DNA of 64,000 bases from Chitinophaga agri (GCF_010093065.1 NZ_CP048113.1:4588001-4652000), one strand, 5' to 3'. Positions 8,327-18,025 are shown, numbered from the stretch's first letter. Notes: generated by a model not told the origin, from the sequence alone. Made by a program: numbers and translations.

Positions 8327-9535
8327 TCAGGTATGGTGTATTATACTTTCTTTCAGATAAGGATGATTCTTTGGTACCAGTGGCGCTTTTGCCAGCTGAT
8401 TAATTACCACGAAGATAATTATACCAACAAAACCAAGACCCAGACCTGCTTCATACCAAGGGAATACCAGGTGCTTGTAAGTACCAGGACCTACCATCTG
8501 CCAGAAATCTAACCAGTGACCGACCAGGATTACAACAGAGATAAACACCATAGATGAATAGTTACGTTTGGTATCACGTTTCATCAGGTATAACAACGGC
8601 GTAATGAAGTTGATCAGCAGGTTCAGGAAGAATACTGGTCTCCATTCACCCCAAACACGTGGTTTGAAGTAAACGATCTCCTCAGGCATGTTTGCGTACC
8701 AGATCAGCATGTACTGGGAGAACCAGAGGTATGTCCAGAAAATACTGAAAGCGAAAGCAAACTTACCCAGGTCATGCAGGTGTTCTTCATTTACCATTGG
8801 CAGGTAACCATTACGTTTCAGGTGAACCAGGAACAGAATGATCAGCGCGATACCAGAAACCCAGCTGCTAGCGAATGTGTACCAGCTATACATGGTAGAA
8901 TACCAGTGTGCATCGATACTCATTAACCAGATCCATGGGGTAGTAGAACCCACGGTCAGGGCGTATACTACGATGAAACCACCGCACCATACTGTATTTC
9001 TCCAGATGATACGACGACCGGTAGCTGCGGACAGGTCCCATCCATCTTCTTGGATAGACATGTTACGCAATTTCATTACAAAGAAGATCCACGCGCCAAT
9101 AGTTACAGCTGTAAACGCGGTGAACATTCCTTTATTTAAGAAAGCTGATTTCCAGCTCAATATTTCGTCATGTTTAACATGCTCTGCATTTACCCAGTGG
9201 TAGATGTGCTCCTGACCGGTAAATACGATCAGCATAACCACCACAAACAGGATGAGGCCCAGGTAAGGTACTACCATGGAAATAGCCTCAGGTACACGAC
9301 GGAAACCAATCTGCCATCCACCGTGCGCCAGCGTAGTCGCTCCGATAAAGAACGCACTGGCTAATGTCACCAACAAAAAGAACGAACTGTTCTGGAGGAG
9401 GCCAGCCCAGAGACGTGTAGAGCCATGCTCACCATGAAATGCAAAAATTCCGATCAATAAAGTCAGCAAGCCAATCCCCATTAACACGAAGCTGGTCTTT
9501 TTTAATCTTGCCGGTACTACAAATTGGTCCTTCAT
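8327..9535 (-). CDS. actF: Alternative Complex III subunit ActF (NrfD-like quinol subunit)
   Basis: This 402-residue polytopic membrane protein has about ten helices and is related to ActC and the NrfD/polysulfide reductase membrane subunits. In ACIII, ActC and ActF form the membrane core and quinol site. Family traits include the WSQYMLIWYANMPEE stretch and a conserved C-terminal HWLDFWQMVGPG segment. It is the last act gene and lies immediately before oxidase subunit II, which fits the known physical association of ACIII with aa3 oxidase. Confidence 0.93.
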   Translation of the reverse strand: MKDQFVVPARLKKTSFVLMGIGLLTLLIGIFAFHGEHGSTRLWAGLLQNSSFFLLVTLASAFFIGATTLAHGGWQIGFRRVPEAISMVVPYLGLILFVVVMLIVFTGQEHIYHWVNAEHVKHDEILSWKSAFLNKGMFTAFTAVTIGAWIFFVMKLRNMSIQEDGWDLSAATGRRIIWRNTVWCGGFIVVYALTVGSTTPWIWLMSIDAHWYSTMYSWYTFASSWVSGIALIILFLVHLKRNGYLPMVNEEHLHDLGKFAFAFSIFWTYLWFSQYMLIWYANMPEEIVYFKPRVWGEWRPVFFLNLLINFITPLLYLMKRDTKRNYSSMVFISVVILVGHWLDFWQMVGPGTYKHLVFPWYEAGLGLGFVGIIIFVVINQLAKAPLVPKNHPYLKESIIHHT

Positions 9536-9573
9536 TACTGTATATTAAAATACTTGATTGAATGCTAGTTTAC

Positions 9574-10212
9574 TTACTTAGTTGCTGCCGAGTCTTTAGC
9601 CGCTGGCGCTTCTGCACTTGCAGCAGGCGCCTGGGTTGATTCACCAGCTACAGCGGATGCGTTTGCACCACCATTCTGTACGCTGCGGATATAAGAAGCC
9701 ACTTTCCAGCGCTGTTCTCTATCCAGCTGGCTAGCGTAACTACCCATCGCATTGTAACCAAAGGTCATCACGTGGAACAGACGTCCTTCTGTGTAGTTAG
9801 CCTTCGCACCACTCGCCAGGTTTGCCGGCGCAGCTACGTAAGGACCATTACCGCCATTGTACAGCGGACCATTACCGTCCAGCTTGGAACCGTGGCAGAT
9901 AGCACAGTAGATATTGAATAAACGTTTTCCTTCCTCCAGATCCGCTTTTGTGATAGCAAGCGGATTCTTAACTGCATTCGCCAAAGCGGTATCTGCCGCT
10001 TTCAGATGGTAAGGCAGTAATTCTCCTCTCTTAACGGTTCCATCCACTGGTTTCAGTGTAGAAAGACGCTCACTGTAGAACTCATATGCACGGGATTCGC
10101 CCATGTCCGGCATATAATGCTTACCGGGTTTCCTGTTGTCTTTTCCGCATGCCGATAACATAGCTCCACTAACCACAGCAGCCGCGATCAATATGTTGGA
10201 AGTCCTTTTCAT
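9574..10212 (-). CDS. actE: Alternative Complex III subunit ActE (monoheme cytochrome c lipoprotein)
   Basis: I chose the ATG at 10212 because it starts directly with a lipoprotein signal (MKRTSNILIAAAVVSGAMLS, then ACGK with the lipid Cys). The upstream in-frame start at 10269 would put 19 unlikely residues before it. The protein of 212 residues has one heme c site, CAICH, and a plausible Met ligand in NAMGSY. ActE holds the heme domain that hands electrons onward from ACIII. The C-terminal 35 residues are Ala/Gln-rich and probably disordered. It sits between actD and actF. Confidence 0.92.
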   Translation of the reverse strand: MKRTSNILIAAAVVSGAMLSACGKDNRKPGKHYMPDMGESRAYEFYSERLSTLKPVDGTVKRGELLPYHLKAADTALANAVKNPLAITKADLEEGKRLFNIYCAICHGSKLDGNGPLYNGGNGPYVAAPANLASGAKANYTEGRLFHVMTFGYNAMGSYASQLDREQRWKVASYIRSVQNGGANASAVAGESTQAPAASAEAPAAKDSAATK

Positions 10213-10289
10213 CTGTTTATTATAATTCAAGCTTATGTTCTGTGTGCTCCTCCCGGGGAATAATTCCACCGGAAAGTTTAAAATTCTGA

Positions 10290-10886
10290 TTATGCGTTTA
10301 CAGCCTCTACCCGTTGAGTGTCAAACAGGCGGTCATCGCGGTCATAACGACCAAACCACCAGCCTGCCTCTACACGCTGTTCGTTCACCTGCTCACCACC
10401 TATACTTGTCAGGAAACTTTTCAGTTCCGCAGCATTGGTCTTCGCAGTTACTTCTATCACCATTACAAATTTGTCATCTGTCTGGCGGGGATTGAAGATA
10501 TGTTTCTTTACGAAAGGAGCCAGCTGACACAGGTAGCAGAATGTGAGCACCATACCTACTGCTGCGAATAATACCGTCAACTCGAAAGTGATCGGAATGA
10601 ACGCTGGCAGCGGGAAGTGTGGCTTACCACCTATATTCATAGGCCAGTCAGAGTTAAATACCCAGCTCATGCAGGATAATGCCGTAGTTGTACCGGTGAT
10701 ACCATATACAAAGCCGGCAGTGTGCAGGCTGGTTTCGCGCAGACCCATTGCATGATCAAGACCATGCACCGGAAAAGGTGTGTACACATCGTGGAGTTTG
10801 TAACCTGCAGTTCTTACTTTTTTCACTGCCGGAAACAGTACCGCCTCATCACTGAAACTTGCTACAACAAAATTTTTAACCGCCAT
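10290..10886 (-). CDS. actD: Alternative Complex III subunit ActD (DUF3341)
   Basis: This 198-residue protein has two central membrane helices (about residues 54-76 and 97-120) flanked by soluble parts, the layout of ActD. The N-terminal segment with VHGLDHAMGL and the helix with ITFELTVLFAA are typical of DUF3341. ActD is a small peripheral membrane subunit of ACIII without cofactors. The gene lies between actC and actE in the standard act order. Confidence 0.93.
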   Translation of the reverse strand: MAVKNFVVASFSDEAVLFPAVKKVRTAGYKLHDVYTPFPVHGLDHAMGLRETSLHTAGFVYGITGTTTALSCMSWVFNSDWPMNIGGKPHFPLPAFIPITFELTVLFAAVGMVLTFCYLCQLAPFVKKHIFNPRQTDDKFVMVIEVTAKTNAAELKSFLTSIGGEQVNEQRVEAGWWFGRYDRDDRLFDTQRVEAVNA

Positions 10887-10958
10887 ATGTTTAAAAAATT
10901 CTTAGTCTAAAAAACGAAATCCGATTCTTTACATGCCCGGTATTACCCGGTTCCTAGA

Positions 10959-12443
10959 TTAGTTATGGTGAGCGTGAGCTACAGCACCATGCGCATCGTG
11001 ATGATGATCGTCATCGTGGTGTAAACCTGCTTCAAACTGCTCAGCAGACTGCTGCTCGTATTGCTCCATACCCTTCTTGTAGCTTTCGCCGGAAGTCTTC
11101 AGTACGCTCTTGATCTCAGCTACCGCGATAACCGGGAAGTATTTAGAGAACAGGAAGAAACAGGTAAAGAACAGACCGAAAGTACCCATGTAGAAACCAA
11201 CTTCTGGCCAGGATGGACGATAGTAGCTCCAGCTGGATGGAAGGTAGTCACGATACAGGGAAGTACAGATGATCACGAAACGCTCGAACCACATACCGAT
11301 GTTTACGATGATAGACATCACAAAGGTTACGGCTACGTTCCTTCTCATTTTGCTGAACCAGAAAACCTGCGGAGTGATCACGTTACAGGTCATCATGATC
11401 CAGTAAGACCAGCCCAGAGGACCTGCTGCACGATATTTATAGAATGTATCGAATTCGTAAGGAACAGCTGCGTACCATGCCATGAATAACTCAGTCAGGT
11501 AAGCACAACCTACTACGGAACCCGTCAGCACGATCACCTTGTTCATTGCCTCCATGTGGCCGATGGTGATGTAGTCTTCGAGGTGTAATATTTTACGTAC
11601 AATGATCAGCAGGGTGTTTACCATCGCGAATCCGGAGAAGATCGCACCCGCCACGAAGTATGGAGGGAAGATGGTAGTATGCCAACCAGGAATTACGGAA
11701 GTTGCAAAGTCAAAAGATACGATGGTGTGTACGGAGAGTACCAGTGGTGTTGAGAGACCTGCCAGTACCAGCGACAGTGCTTCATGACGCTGCCAGTGTT
11801 TTGTAGAACCTGTCCAGCCAAATGCAGCGATACCATATAATAACTTACGCAGTTTGGTTTTAGCCCTGTCGCGTACTGTCGCGAAGTCAGGGATCAGACC
11901 GGAATACCAGAACAGGAGAGATACTGTGAAGTAAGTAGAGATCGCGAACACGTCCCATAAGAGGGGAGAGTTAAAGTTCACCCACAGCGGACCACGTGTA
12001 TTCGGATAAGGCAATACGAAGAAGGCCATCCATACACGACCCATGTGGAAGATCGGGAACTGACCCGCACACATTACCGCAAAGATCGTCATCGCTTCTG
12101 CCGCACGGTTTACACCTGTACGCCATCCCTGACGGAACAGCAGGAGGATAGCCGAGATCAGTGTACCGGCGTGACCGATACCTACCCACCATACGAAGTT
12201 GGTAATATCCCAACCCCAACCGATGGTTTTATTCAGGTTCCACACACCCGTACCGTAGTAAACTTCCCAGGTTACGGAGAAGGCACCAAATGCCAGCAGC
12301 ATTAGGGAAATGAAAAAGCCTACATACCACAATTTACCAGGCTTTGCCTCAATCGGGCTGATGATATCTTCTGTTACCTGGTGGTAATCTTTCACCCCAT
12401 CAACTAATGGTTCTCTTAGTGTGGATTCGTACTTTAAATGCAT
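10959..12443 (-). CDS. actC: Alternative Complex III subunit ActC (NrfD-like membrane subunit)
   Basis: This 494-residue protein has about ten membrane helices of the NrfD/polysulfide reductase type and is the quinol-oxidising membrane partner of ActB. Conserved parts include WWVGIGHAGTLISA and SVHTIVSFDFA with helix-embedded His and Asp residues. The last 25 residues are extremely His/Asp-rich (LHHDDDHHHDAHGAVAHAHH), as in other subunits of this operon. It lies about 120 bases after actB, with no promoter or terminator seen in between. Confidence 0.95.
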   Translation of the reverse strand: MHLKYESTLREPLVDGVKDYHQVTEDIISPIEAKPGKLWYVGFFISLMLLAFGAFSVTWEVYYGTGVWNLNKTIGWGWDITNFVWWVGIGHAGTLISAILLLFRQGWRTGVNRAAEAMTIFAVMCAGQFPIFHMGRVWMAFFVLPYPNTRGPLWVNFNSPLLWDVFAISTYFTVSLLFWYSGLIPDFATVRDRAKTKLRKLLYGIAAFGWTGSTKHWQRHEALSLVLAGLSTPLVLSVHTIVSFDFATSVIPGWHTTIFPPYFVAGAIFSGFAMVNTLLIIVRKILHLEDYITIGHMEAMNKVIVLTGSVVGCAYLTELFMAWYAAVPYEFDTFYKYRAAGPLGWSYWIMMTCNVITPQVFWFSKMRRNVAVTFVMSIIVNIGMWFERFVIICTSLYRDYLPSSWSYYRPSWPEVGFYMGTFGLFFTCFFLFSKYFPVIAVAEIKSVLKTSGESYKKGMEQYEQQSAEQFEAGLHHDDDHHHDAHGAVAHAHHN

Positions 12444-12562
12444 AATTCTTTAAGCTTTAACCCCTAACCTACACCTGGATGCAGAATAAGGAGCTTTATT
12501 TGTTCTAAACTTAAAACTTTATCTCTCTGTTAATCTTTCAATCTAATCAGCTAAACACGCGC

Positions 12563-15500
12563 TTACGCTTCGTGTTTTGCTGCTGCTTCATGATGAGCTT
12601 CTTCACCGTGATGTCCTTCTGCCTTTGGCTCAGCCTTTTTGTTTCTGATCTTAGCCAGGTAGTTGATAGAAGGTAATGTATGGGTCTGTTCCAATACATA
12701 GTACATACGGTCGGTCTGCTCGTCGTTACGCAGTTTCGAAATGCGGCTTTCTTTGTCGTTTACGTTACCGAATACGATCGCATCAGCAGCACATGCTACC
12801 TGACAAGCTGTTTTCGCTTCACCATCTTTCATCGGACGGCCAGCTTTCTTCGCAGTCAGTTTAGCATCCTGTAAACGCTGTACGCAGAAAGAACATTTTT
12901 CCATTACACCACGGCTACGAACCACTACATCCGGGTTCAGCACCATACGTGTCAGATCATCGTTCATACCTGCTACGTCATACAGGTTATTTTCGAAGCT
13001 GTCAGCACCGTTCCAGTCTCTCCAGTTGAAGCGACGAACTTTATACGGACAGTTGTTAGCGCAATAACGGGTACCGATACAACGGTTGTAAGCCATCTGG
13101 TTGATACCTTCAGAGCTGTGGTTGGTAGCTGCTACCGGACAAACGTTCTCACATGGAGCGTTATCACAGTGTTGACACAGCATCGGCTGGAACACTACTT
13201 CAGGGTTGTTCTCATCACCCGCGAAGTAACGGTCGATACGCAGCCAGTGCATTTCGTGTGCTTTAATTACCTGCTCTTTACCAACTACAGAAACGTTGTT
13301 TTCAGCCTGACATGCAATAGTACAAGCACCACAACCAAAACAGGTGTTCAGGTCGATAGACATACCCCATTTGATACCGTGGTACTGGTGTACATCCGGA
13401 TACAGGGTACCGTCTTTACGGAAATCAGGACCAAACTGATCCAGCTCTCTGCGGTCTTCATTCACCTCTTTAGGGTTCTTAATGAACTCTTCGAGGGTAG
13501 TTTCTTTTACGATAGGACGACCTTCGTAACTGTTGTGTGTTTGAGTAACACCTATCTGAGCTACTGCGCCGGTCTTTTCAACCGCAGCGTCAGCAACGAA
13601 ATAATCAAAAGTCTGACCGTTGAAGCTTACAAACGGATAGGCATTTTTACCTACACCTGCTGCTGCTTTACCGGCGTTATTGTTACGTCCGTAACCAACT
13701 GCGATCGCAATTACTTCAGGATGGATACCAGGCAGGATCAGCAGCGGCAGTTCGATTTCCTTACCGTTTGCTTTAACCTTCAGTACAGTTCTGTCGTTAT
13801 TGATCTCGTAGTCATCACCCAGCTCAGTATTGAACGTTTTAGCCAGGGTGTTGGAGATTACAGCGTAGTTATCCCATGTAGAACGGGTGATTGGGTCAGG
13901 CATCTCCTGTAACCATGGGTTGTTGGCTTCTTTACCATTACCGATAGCTACTTTCTGATACAGTACCAGTTCCAGCTTACCGCCTTTCTTCGCACTGTTG
14001 ATCTTAGCTGCTGCTGCCGCAACGTCGCCGCTGAATGTAGCACCACCTAAAGCAGCTGGCTGCGCTGGTTCGATCACACCGTCCTGCAGTGCTTTGTCCC
14101 ATGCTTCCTGGCTACCCAGTTTAGTGATCCACTCATTTTTCAGGAAATCTTCCCATGATGTAGCGTTTCCGCTCCATGCCAGCAGGGTAGATTCAAATGC
14201 ACGTGTTTTGAACAGTGGTGCAATGGTGGGCTGTATAAAGCTGAAGTATCCGGTACGGCCTTCTGCATCTCCCCAGCTTTCCAGGAAGTGATGCGCAGGA
14301 GCTGCGTATTTGAATAATTCAGAAGTTTCGTCTTTACGATCGTTGAATGTAACGGCCAGTTTCACCTGTTTAACACCCGCAACGAATTTCGCAGCGTCGT
14401 AGTAGTCATAAGCAGGGTTTACACCGTATACAAATAAAGCTCCGATGCTACCAGCGTTCAGATCACTTACCAGCTGAGTCATCTCGCTGTCGATACCCTG
14501 ACGGTAGCTGGAGGTAGATGCCCAGTCAATTGTAGTACCATTAGCACCGATCTGGTTGTTAATAGCGTTTACAATGATCTGTACGTTTACGTCGTTAGAA
14601 CCACTTACTACCAGCGCTTTACCCTGGTTTTCTTTCAGTGATTGTGCTGCTTTCTCGATACCTTCTGCCAGACGTTTGTCGGCGATAGCAGGTTTGCTTA
14701 CCGCACCACCTACTGCGCTCAGCAGGGCCAGTGCAACAGCACCGAGTTCAGAAGGCTTGTGAGTATATCTTTCGTCAGCGTTTGCACCTGTCACACTCAT
14801 CATGCTCTCAAACTGGAAATGCTTGCTCATTTCCGGTTTCTTCTGATCGATCTTACGGTTAACACCATATCCTTTTGAATACTCAACAGGATTTAACCAG
14901 GTACCCAGGAAATCTGCATCCAGACCAACGATGGTCTTTGCATTTTCGAAGTGGTAAACCGGTAATGCTCTCTTGCCGTAAGAAGCTTCGTTTGCCAGCA
15001 GCATACCAGAGTAGGATACTGCATCATATGTTACATGACGGAAACCAGGATATTTCGCCTGGAAACCAGCAATCACTTTCTTAGTGGAAGGACTGATAAT
15101 AGTGGAGGTCAGTAAAACGATAGGAGCACCACCCAGACCGGCCAGTGCAGCACCTACCTGTTTGTCCAGCTCTGCCCAGGTGGTTTCAGAACCAGCGATG
15201 GTTGGGAAACGCAGACGGGCCGCATCATACAGGCTCAGTACAGAACCCTGTACTCTTGCTGTGGAAGCTGTACCGGTGATAGAAGACAGTTCGTTACCAT
15301 CAACTTTAATCGGACGACCTTCACGGGTTTTAACAACAATAGGCAGATATTCTCCGTCTACTGCATATGTGGAAGCGTAATAGTTAGGTACACCCGGAGT
15401 GATTTCCTCCGGTTTATTTACGTAAGGTATTGCTTTCTTAACAGGCGTTTCGCAACTAGCCGCAATTGTAGCAGCTGCGGTAGTGAACCCCAGGTATTTC

Positions 15501-15649
15501 AGGAAATCCCTGCGGGGTGTAGTAGCATTTAACAGGCTTTCACTCTCCTCAAAAGGCAGATCCTCTCTAAATTCGTTATTCACAATCTCCTGATGTTCCT
15601 TGGTATTGTGCAACTCCTCCAAGCCTTTCCAATACTTTTTTTGCTCCAT
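12563..15649 (-). CDS. actB: Alternative Complex III subunit ActB (molybdopterin-oxidoreductase-like Fe-S protein)
   Basis: This 1,028-residue protein joins a domain like the molybdopterin oxidoreductases to a C-terminal ferredoxin domain. The first part in ACIII carries no Mo cofactor. A Tat-like motif RRDFLKYLG lies at 46-54, well inside a long N-terminal tail, as is usual for the 'TAT-variant' form. The Fe-S part shows CFGCGACTIAC, CQHCDNAPCENVC, CIGTRYCANNC and CSFC with a later CQVACAAD. This agrees with four clusters that carry electrons from quinol to the ActA hemes. The C-terminal tail is His/Glu/Ala-rich. It starts about 140 bases after actA. Confidence 0.96.
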   Translation of the reverse strand: MEQKKYWKGLEELHNTKEHQEIVNNEFREDLPFEESESLLNATTPRRDFLKYLGFTTAAATIAASCETPVKKAIPYVNKPEEITPGVPNYYASTYAVDGEYLPIVVKTREGRPIKVDGNELSSITGTASTARVQGSVLSLYDAARLRFPTIAGSETTWAELDKQVGAALAGLGGAPIVLLTSTIISPSTKKVIAGFQAKYPGFRHVTYDAVSYSGMLLANEASYGKRALPVYHFENAKTIVGLDADFLGTWLNPVEYSKGYGVNRKIDQKKPEMSKHFQFESMMSVTGANADERYTHKPSELGAVALALLSAVGGAVSKPAIADKRLAEGIEKAAQSLKENQGKALVVSGSNDVNVQIIVNAINNQIGANGTTIDWASTSSYRQGIDSEMTQLVSDLNAGSIGALFVYGVNPAYDYYDAAKFVAGVKQVKLAVTFNDRKDETSELFKYAAPAHHFLESWGDAEGRTGYFSFIQPTIAPLFKTRAFESTLLAWSGNATSWEDFLKNEWITKLGSQEAWDKALQDGVIEPAQPAALGGATFSGDVAAAAAKINSAKKGGKLELVLYQKVAIGNGKEANNPWLQEMPDPITRSTWDNYAVISNTLAKTFNTELGDDYEINNDRTVLKVKANGKEIELPLLILPGIHPEVIAIAVGYGRNNNAGKAAAGVGKNAYPFVSFNGQTFDYFVADAAVEKTGAVAQIGVTQTHNSYEGRPIVKETTLEEFIKNPKEVNEDRRELDQFGPDFRKDGTLYPDVHQYHGIKWGMSIDLNTCFGCGACTIACQAENNVSVVGKEQVIKAHEMHWLRIDRYFAGDENNPEVVFQPMLCQHCDNAPCENVCPVAATNHSSEGINQMAYNRCIGTRYCANNCPYKVRRFNWRDWNGADSFENNLYDVAGMNDDLTRMVLNPDVVVRSRGVMEKCSFCVQRLQDAKLTAKKAGRPMKDGEAKTACQVACAADAIVFGNVNDKESRISKLRNDEQTDRMYYVLEQTHTLPSINYLAKIRNKKAEPKAEGHHGEEAHHEAAAKHEA

Positions 15650-15786
15650 GTTATTTATAGTAACGAGTTACGGATATATGTTTTAGAACTCTGAAGTCTT
15701 ACGTTTGAAGTAAGGCGTGCCGGCATAACGGTCTTATTATCCGCTAACATTCCCCAGCTTCCTTCACCCGATTCGCTTCAGCTATA

Positions 15787-17025
15787 TTAATAGTGACATT
15801 TCTGACATTCAGTACCACCGACCATCTCAACGGTTACGCTGTCGATCTTGCCTTCTTTCACCTGCTGGTGGAACTGTTCAAAAATGCTGTAGTATTTATT
15901 ATCAGCGAACTGCACTTTAGTTGTACGGTGACAGTTTACACACCATCCCATAGACAGCTCAGCAAACTGGTGAACCTCATCCATTTCAGTGATAGCACCG
16001 TGACATGTCTGACACTGCTGTTTACCAGCTACTACGTGCTGAGAGTGGTTGAAGTACACGTGGTCAGGCAGGTTATGGATCTTAGTCCACTGGATAGGTT
16101 TGCCAGGTTTAGTGTAAGCCTGTGCTTTCTTATCCCAACCAACATGATCGTATAATTTCTGGATCTCTGCAGTACCGTTCACTTTCTTACCTTCCGCTGT
16201 ATAGAGGTCTGCACCACCATATTCGCTGATCGTTTTGTGACAGTTCATACAAATATTCTCAGAAGGGATCATCGCATGTTTACTCTTCTCAGCACCTGCG
16301 TGACAGTACAGACAGTTGATCTGGTTAACGCCCGCGTGAACTTTGTGAGAGTAGAAGATCGGCTGCTCCGGCATGTAGTCTTTCTGACGACCCAGTCCAA
16401 TTGCACCATTGATAGTGAAGTAACCGCCTACCATGAACAGCACCAGGATCACCAGCGCGATGTACGCTTTGTTCTTGTAGAAAGGAACTGGTTCAGGAGT
16501 AGGAACGCCGTCTTTATCGCCAGCAAGCTTGTTCAGGTTACTGTTGATCTGCATCAGGATCAGCGCAACAATTGCCAGGATCAGGGTAATGACACCGAAC
16601 AGCAGACTGTTGTTACCGCTTTCTGCAGGAGCTCCGGCTGCAGGAGTAGGCCCCTCAGGAGTCTTAACCGCTTTACTTTCAACATCGATATAAGCCAGGA
16701 TATCATCGATATCCTTATCGGTGAAAGATGGGAAACCAGGCATTACCTGCTTGTTAAAGTCATTGAAGAGTTTAACAGCATATGGGTCACCGGAAGCAAC
16801 TACAGCAGAGGAGTTATGAATCCATTGGTGTAATAATTTCTTATCAGACCAACGTTCTTCCACACCCTTCAGTGCAGGACCAGTAACTTGCTTGTGAACA
16901 TTATGGCAGCTAGCGCAATTCTGCTGGAACAATGTTTTACCGTTGGCAGGATCCGCAGCCCTTACTGATAAGGACGCGATCATTGCAACGCATAGGACAA
17001 GAACACTCACAAAATGCTTGCGCAT
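15787..17025 (-). CDS. actA: Alternative Complex III subunit ActA with fused monoheme cytochrome c domain
   Basis: The ATG at 17025 is preferred because a signal peptide follows at once (MRKHFVSVLVLCVAMIASLS, then VRAADP). The protein of 412 residues has six heme c sites. CASCH lies at 37-41 in an N-terminal monoheme domain with a Met-Pro-Gly ligand region. CLYCH, CMNCH, CQTCH, CVNCH and a terminal CQKCH form the pentaheme domain. Two membrane helices (about 125-145 and 172-195) separate the parts. ActA relays electrons from the ActB Fe-S clusters to ActE or the oxidase. It is the first gene of the operon, with a promoter about 70 bases upstream. Confidence 0.95.
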   Translation of the reverse strand: MRKHFVSVLVLCVAMIASLSVRAADPANGKTLFQQNCASCHNVHKQVTGPALKGVEERWSDKKLLHQWIHNSSAVVASGDPYAVKLFNDFNKQVMPGFPSFTDKDIDDILAYIDVESKAVKTPEGPTPAAGAPAESGNNSLLFGVITLILAIVALILMQINSNLNKLAGDKDGVPTPEPVPFYKNKAYIALVILVLFMVGGYFTINGAIGLGRQKDYMPEQPIFYSHKVHAGVNQINCLYCHAGAEKSKHAMIPSENICMNCHKTISEYGGADLYTAEGKKVNGTAEIQKLYDHVGWDKKAQAYTKPGKPIQWTKIHNLPDHVYFNHSQHVVAGKQQCQTCHGAITEMDEVHQFAELSMGWCVNCHRTTKVQFADNKYYSIFEQFHQQVKEGKIDSVTVEMVGGTECQKCHY

Positions 17026-17096
17026 AAGAATGGAAACACGACGATACACAGCCTATTTAGTTTAGATTTGACCTTAAGTTTCTTTAAAAGTGCTCA

Positions 17097-17131
17097 CAAA
17101 AATAAGACACAATGTTGACAATTTATCAACA
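17097..17131 (-). promoter_or_regulatory. Promoter of the act-cox operon with overlapping palindrome
   Basis: Read on the minus strand, a TATTTTTG (17097-17104) matches the TAnnTTTG -7 element, and a TTG lies 22 bases upstream. The palindrome TGTTGA-N7-TCAACA (17113-17131) overlaps the -33 region, so a regulator bound there could block or activate transcription. It looks loosely like a Crp/Fnr-type site, but its spacing does not match a standard FNR box. Confidence 0.5.
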
Positions 17132-17397
17132 ATTATAAAAAAATCTTACTTGCTTCACAGATTCCTTTTCCCTATATAGAACGCGATAAAGCGCATATTG
17201 ATCAATGCTTTTCGCATGAGAAAAAACATGATAAAAGTCATGATTGACACATTCCCTTGCAATGTTCATGGATTCACCTATATATATTATGGTGTGTGCC
17301 TTTGAATGGTATTATTTTTGTTTCGACTGTTGTTTTCTTAACTTCCTTGCCCCTTCAGGTGTCCATTTATAACCCTCCCGGTGCCTGGAATGTTCAA

Positions 17398-17430
17398 TTG
17401 CTATATAAATAAGACAATTAATTACTTTTG
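17398..17430 (+). promoter_or_regulatory. Promoter of purN
   Basis: TTG at 17398-17400 and TACTTTTG at 17423-17430 are 22 bases apart, matching the Bacteroidota -33/-7 pattern. The start site would lie near 17437, about 20 bases before the TTG start codon of purN. Confidence 0.6.
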
Positions 17431-17458
17431 CGGCGTCTTATAATTTAACATACGCACT

Positions 17459-18025
17459 TTGAAAAATATAGCCATCTTCGCCTCGGGAGCAGGTAGTAAC
17501 GCACAAAAAATTATTGATCACTTCCGGAACTCTTCCATTGCAAGGGTTTCTATGATCCTCTGTAATAAACCCGAAGCCGGTGTGCTCAACATAGCACAGC
17601 AGGAAGGCATCCCATCCGTACTGATCGAAAAAGAACTTTTCTTCCGGACGGACCACTATATTAAATTATTACAGGACGCCGCTACCGACCTGGTCGTATT
17701 AGCCGGTTTCCTCTGGAAAGTACCCGCTAACCTGGTACACGCCTTTCCAGACCGTATCATTAATATACATCCTGCCCTGCTGCCCAAATATGGTGGAAAA
17801 GGAATGTACGGCCACTTCGTACATGAAGCAGTGATCCTGGCTAAAGAAAGCGAAAGCGGTATCACCATCCACTTCGTCAACGAAAAATATGATGACGGCG
17901 CAACCATCCTGCAGGAACGTTGCTCTATCACCCCCGAAGATACCCCTGAAACACTCGCAGCTAAAATACATCTGCTTGAACATCAATGGTATCCGGTAAT
18001 TGTGGAACGATTATTGACCTCATAA
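17459..18025 (+). CDS. purN: Phosphoribosylglycinamide formyltransferase (GART)
   Basis: This 188-residue enzyme transfers a formyl group from 10-formyltetrahydrofolate to glycinamide ribonucleotide, the third step of purine synthesis. The N-terminal FASGAGSNAQKI loop, the catalytic region NIHPALLPKYGG, and the folate-binding stretch SGITIHFVNEKYDDGATI with the conserved His and Asp are all present. Full length. The start is a TTG preceded closely by a canonical promoter, and no in-frame ATG occurs near it. It is alone: the next gene is 80 bases away, past a small hairpin at 18076-18090. Confidence 0.95.
   Translation: MKNIAIFASGAGSNAQKIIDHFRNSSIARVSMILCNKPEAGVLNIAQQEGIPSVLIEKELFFRTDHYIKLLQDAATDLVVLAGFLWKVPANLVHAFPDRIINIHPALLPKYGGKGMYGHFVHEAVILAKESESGITIHFVNEKYDDGATILQERCSITPEDTPETLAAKIHLLEHQWYPVIVERLLTS

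Larger units (their letters stand above)
17026..17458. other. Divergent promoter region between actA and purN
   Basis: No gene is seen here. The left side carries the actA promoter with an overlapping palindrome (17097-17131). The right side carries the purN promoter (17398-17430). In between I see only a weak CATGA/TCATG repeat near 17228-17244 and AT-rich sequence. Confidence 0.7.

Noticed and set aside
13118..13912. Long antisense open frame of 264 codons opposite actB
   Set aside because: It lies wholly inside the well-supported actB gene on the other strand, has odd amino-acid composition and shows no start signals. It is a by-product of codon bias.
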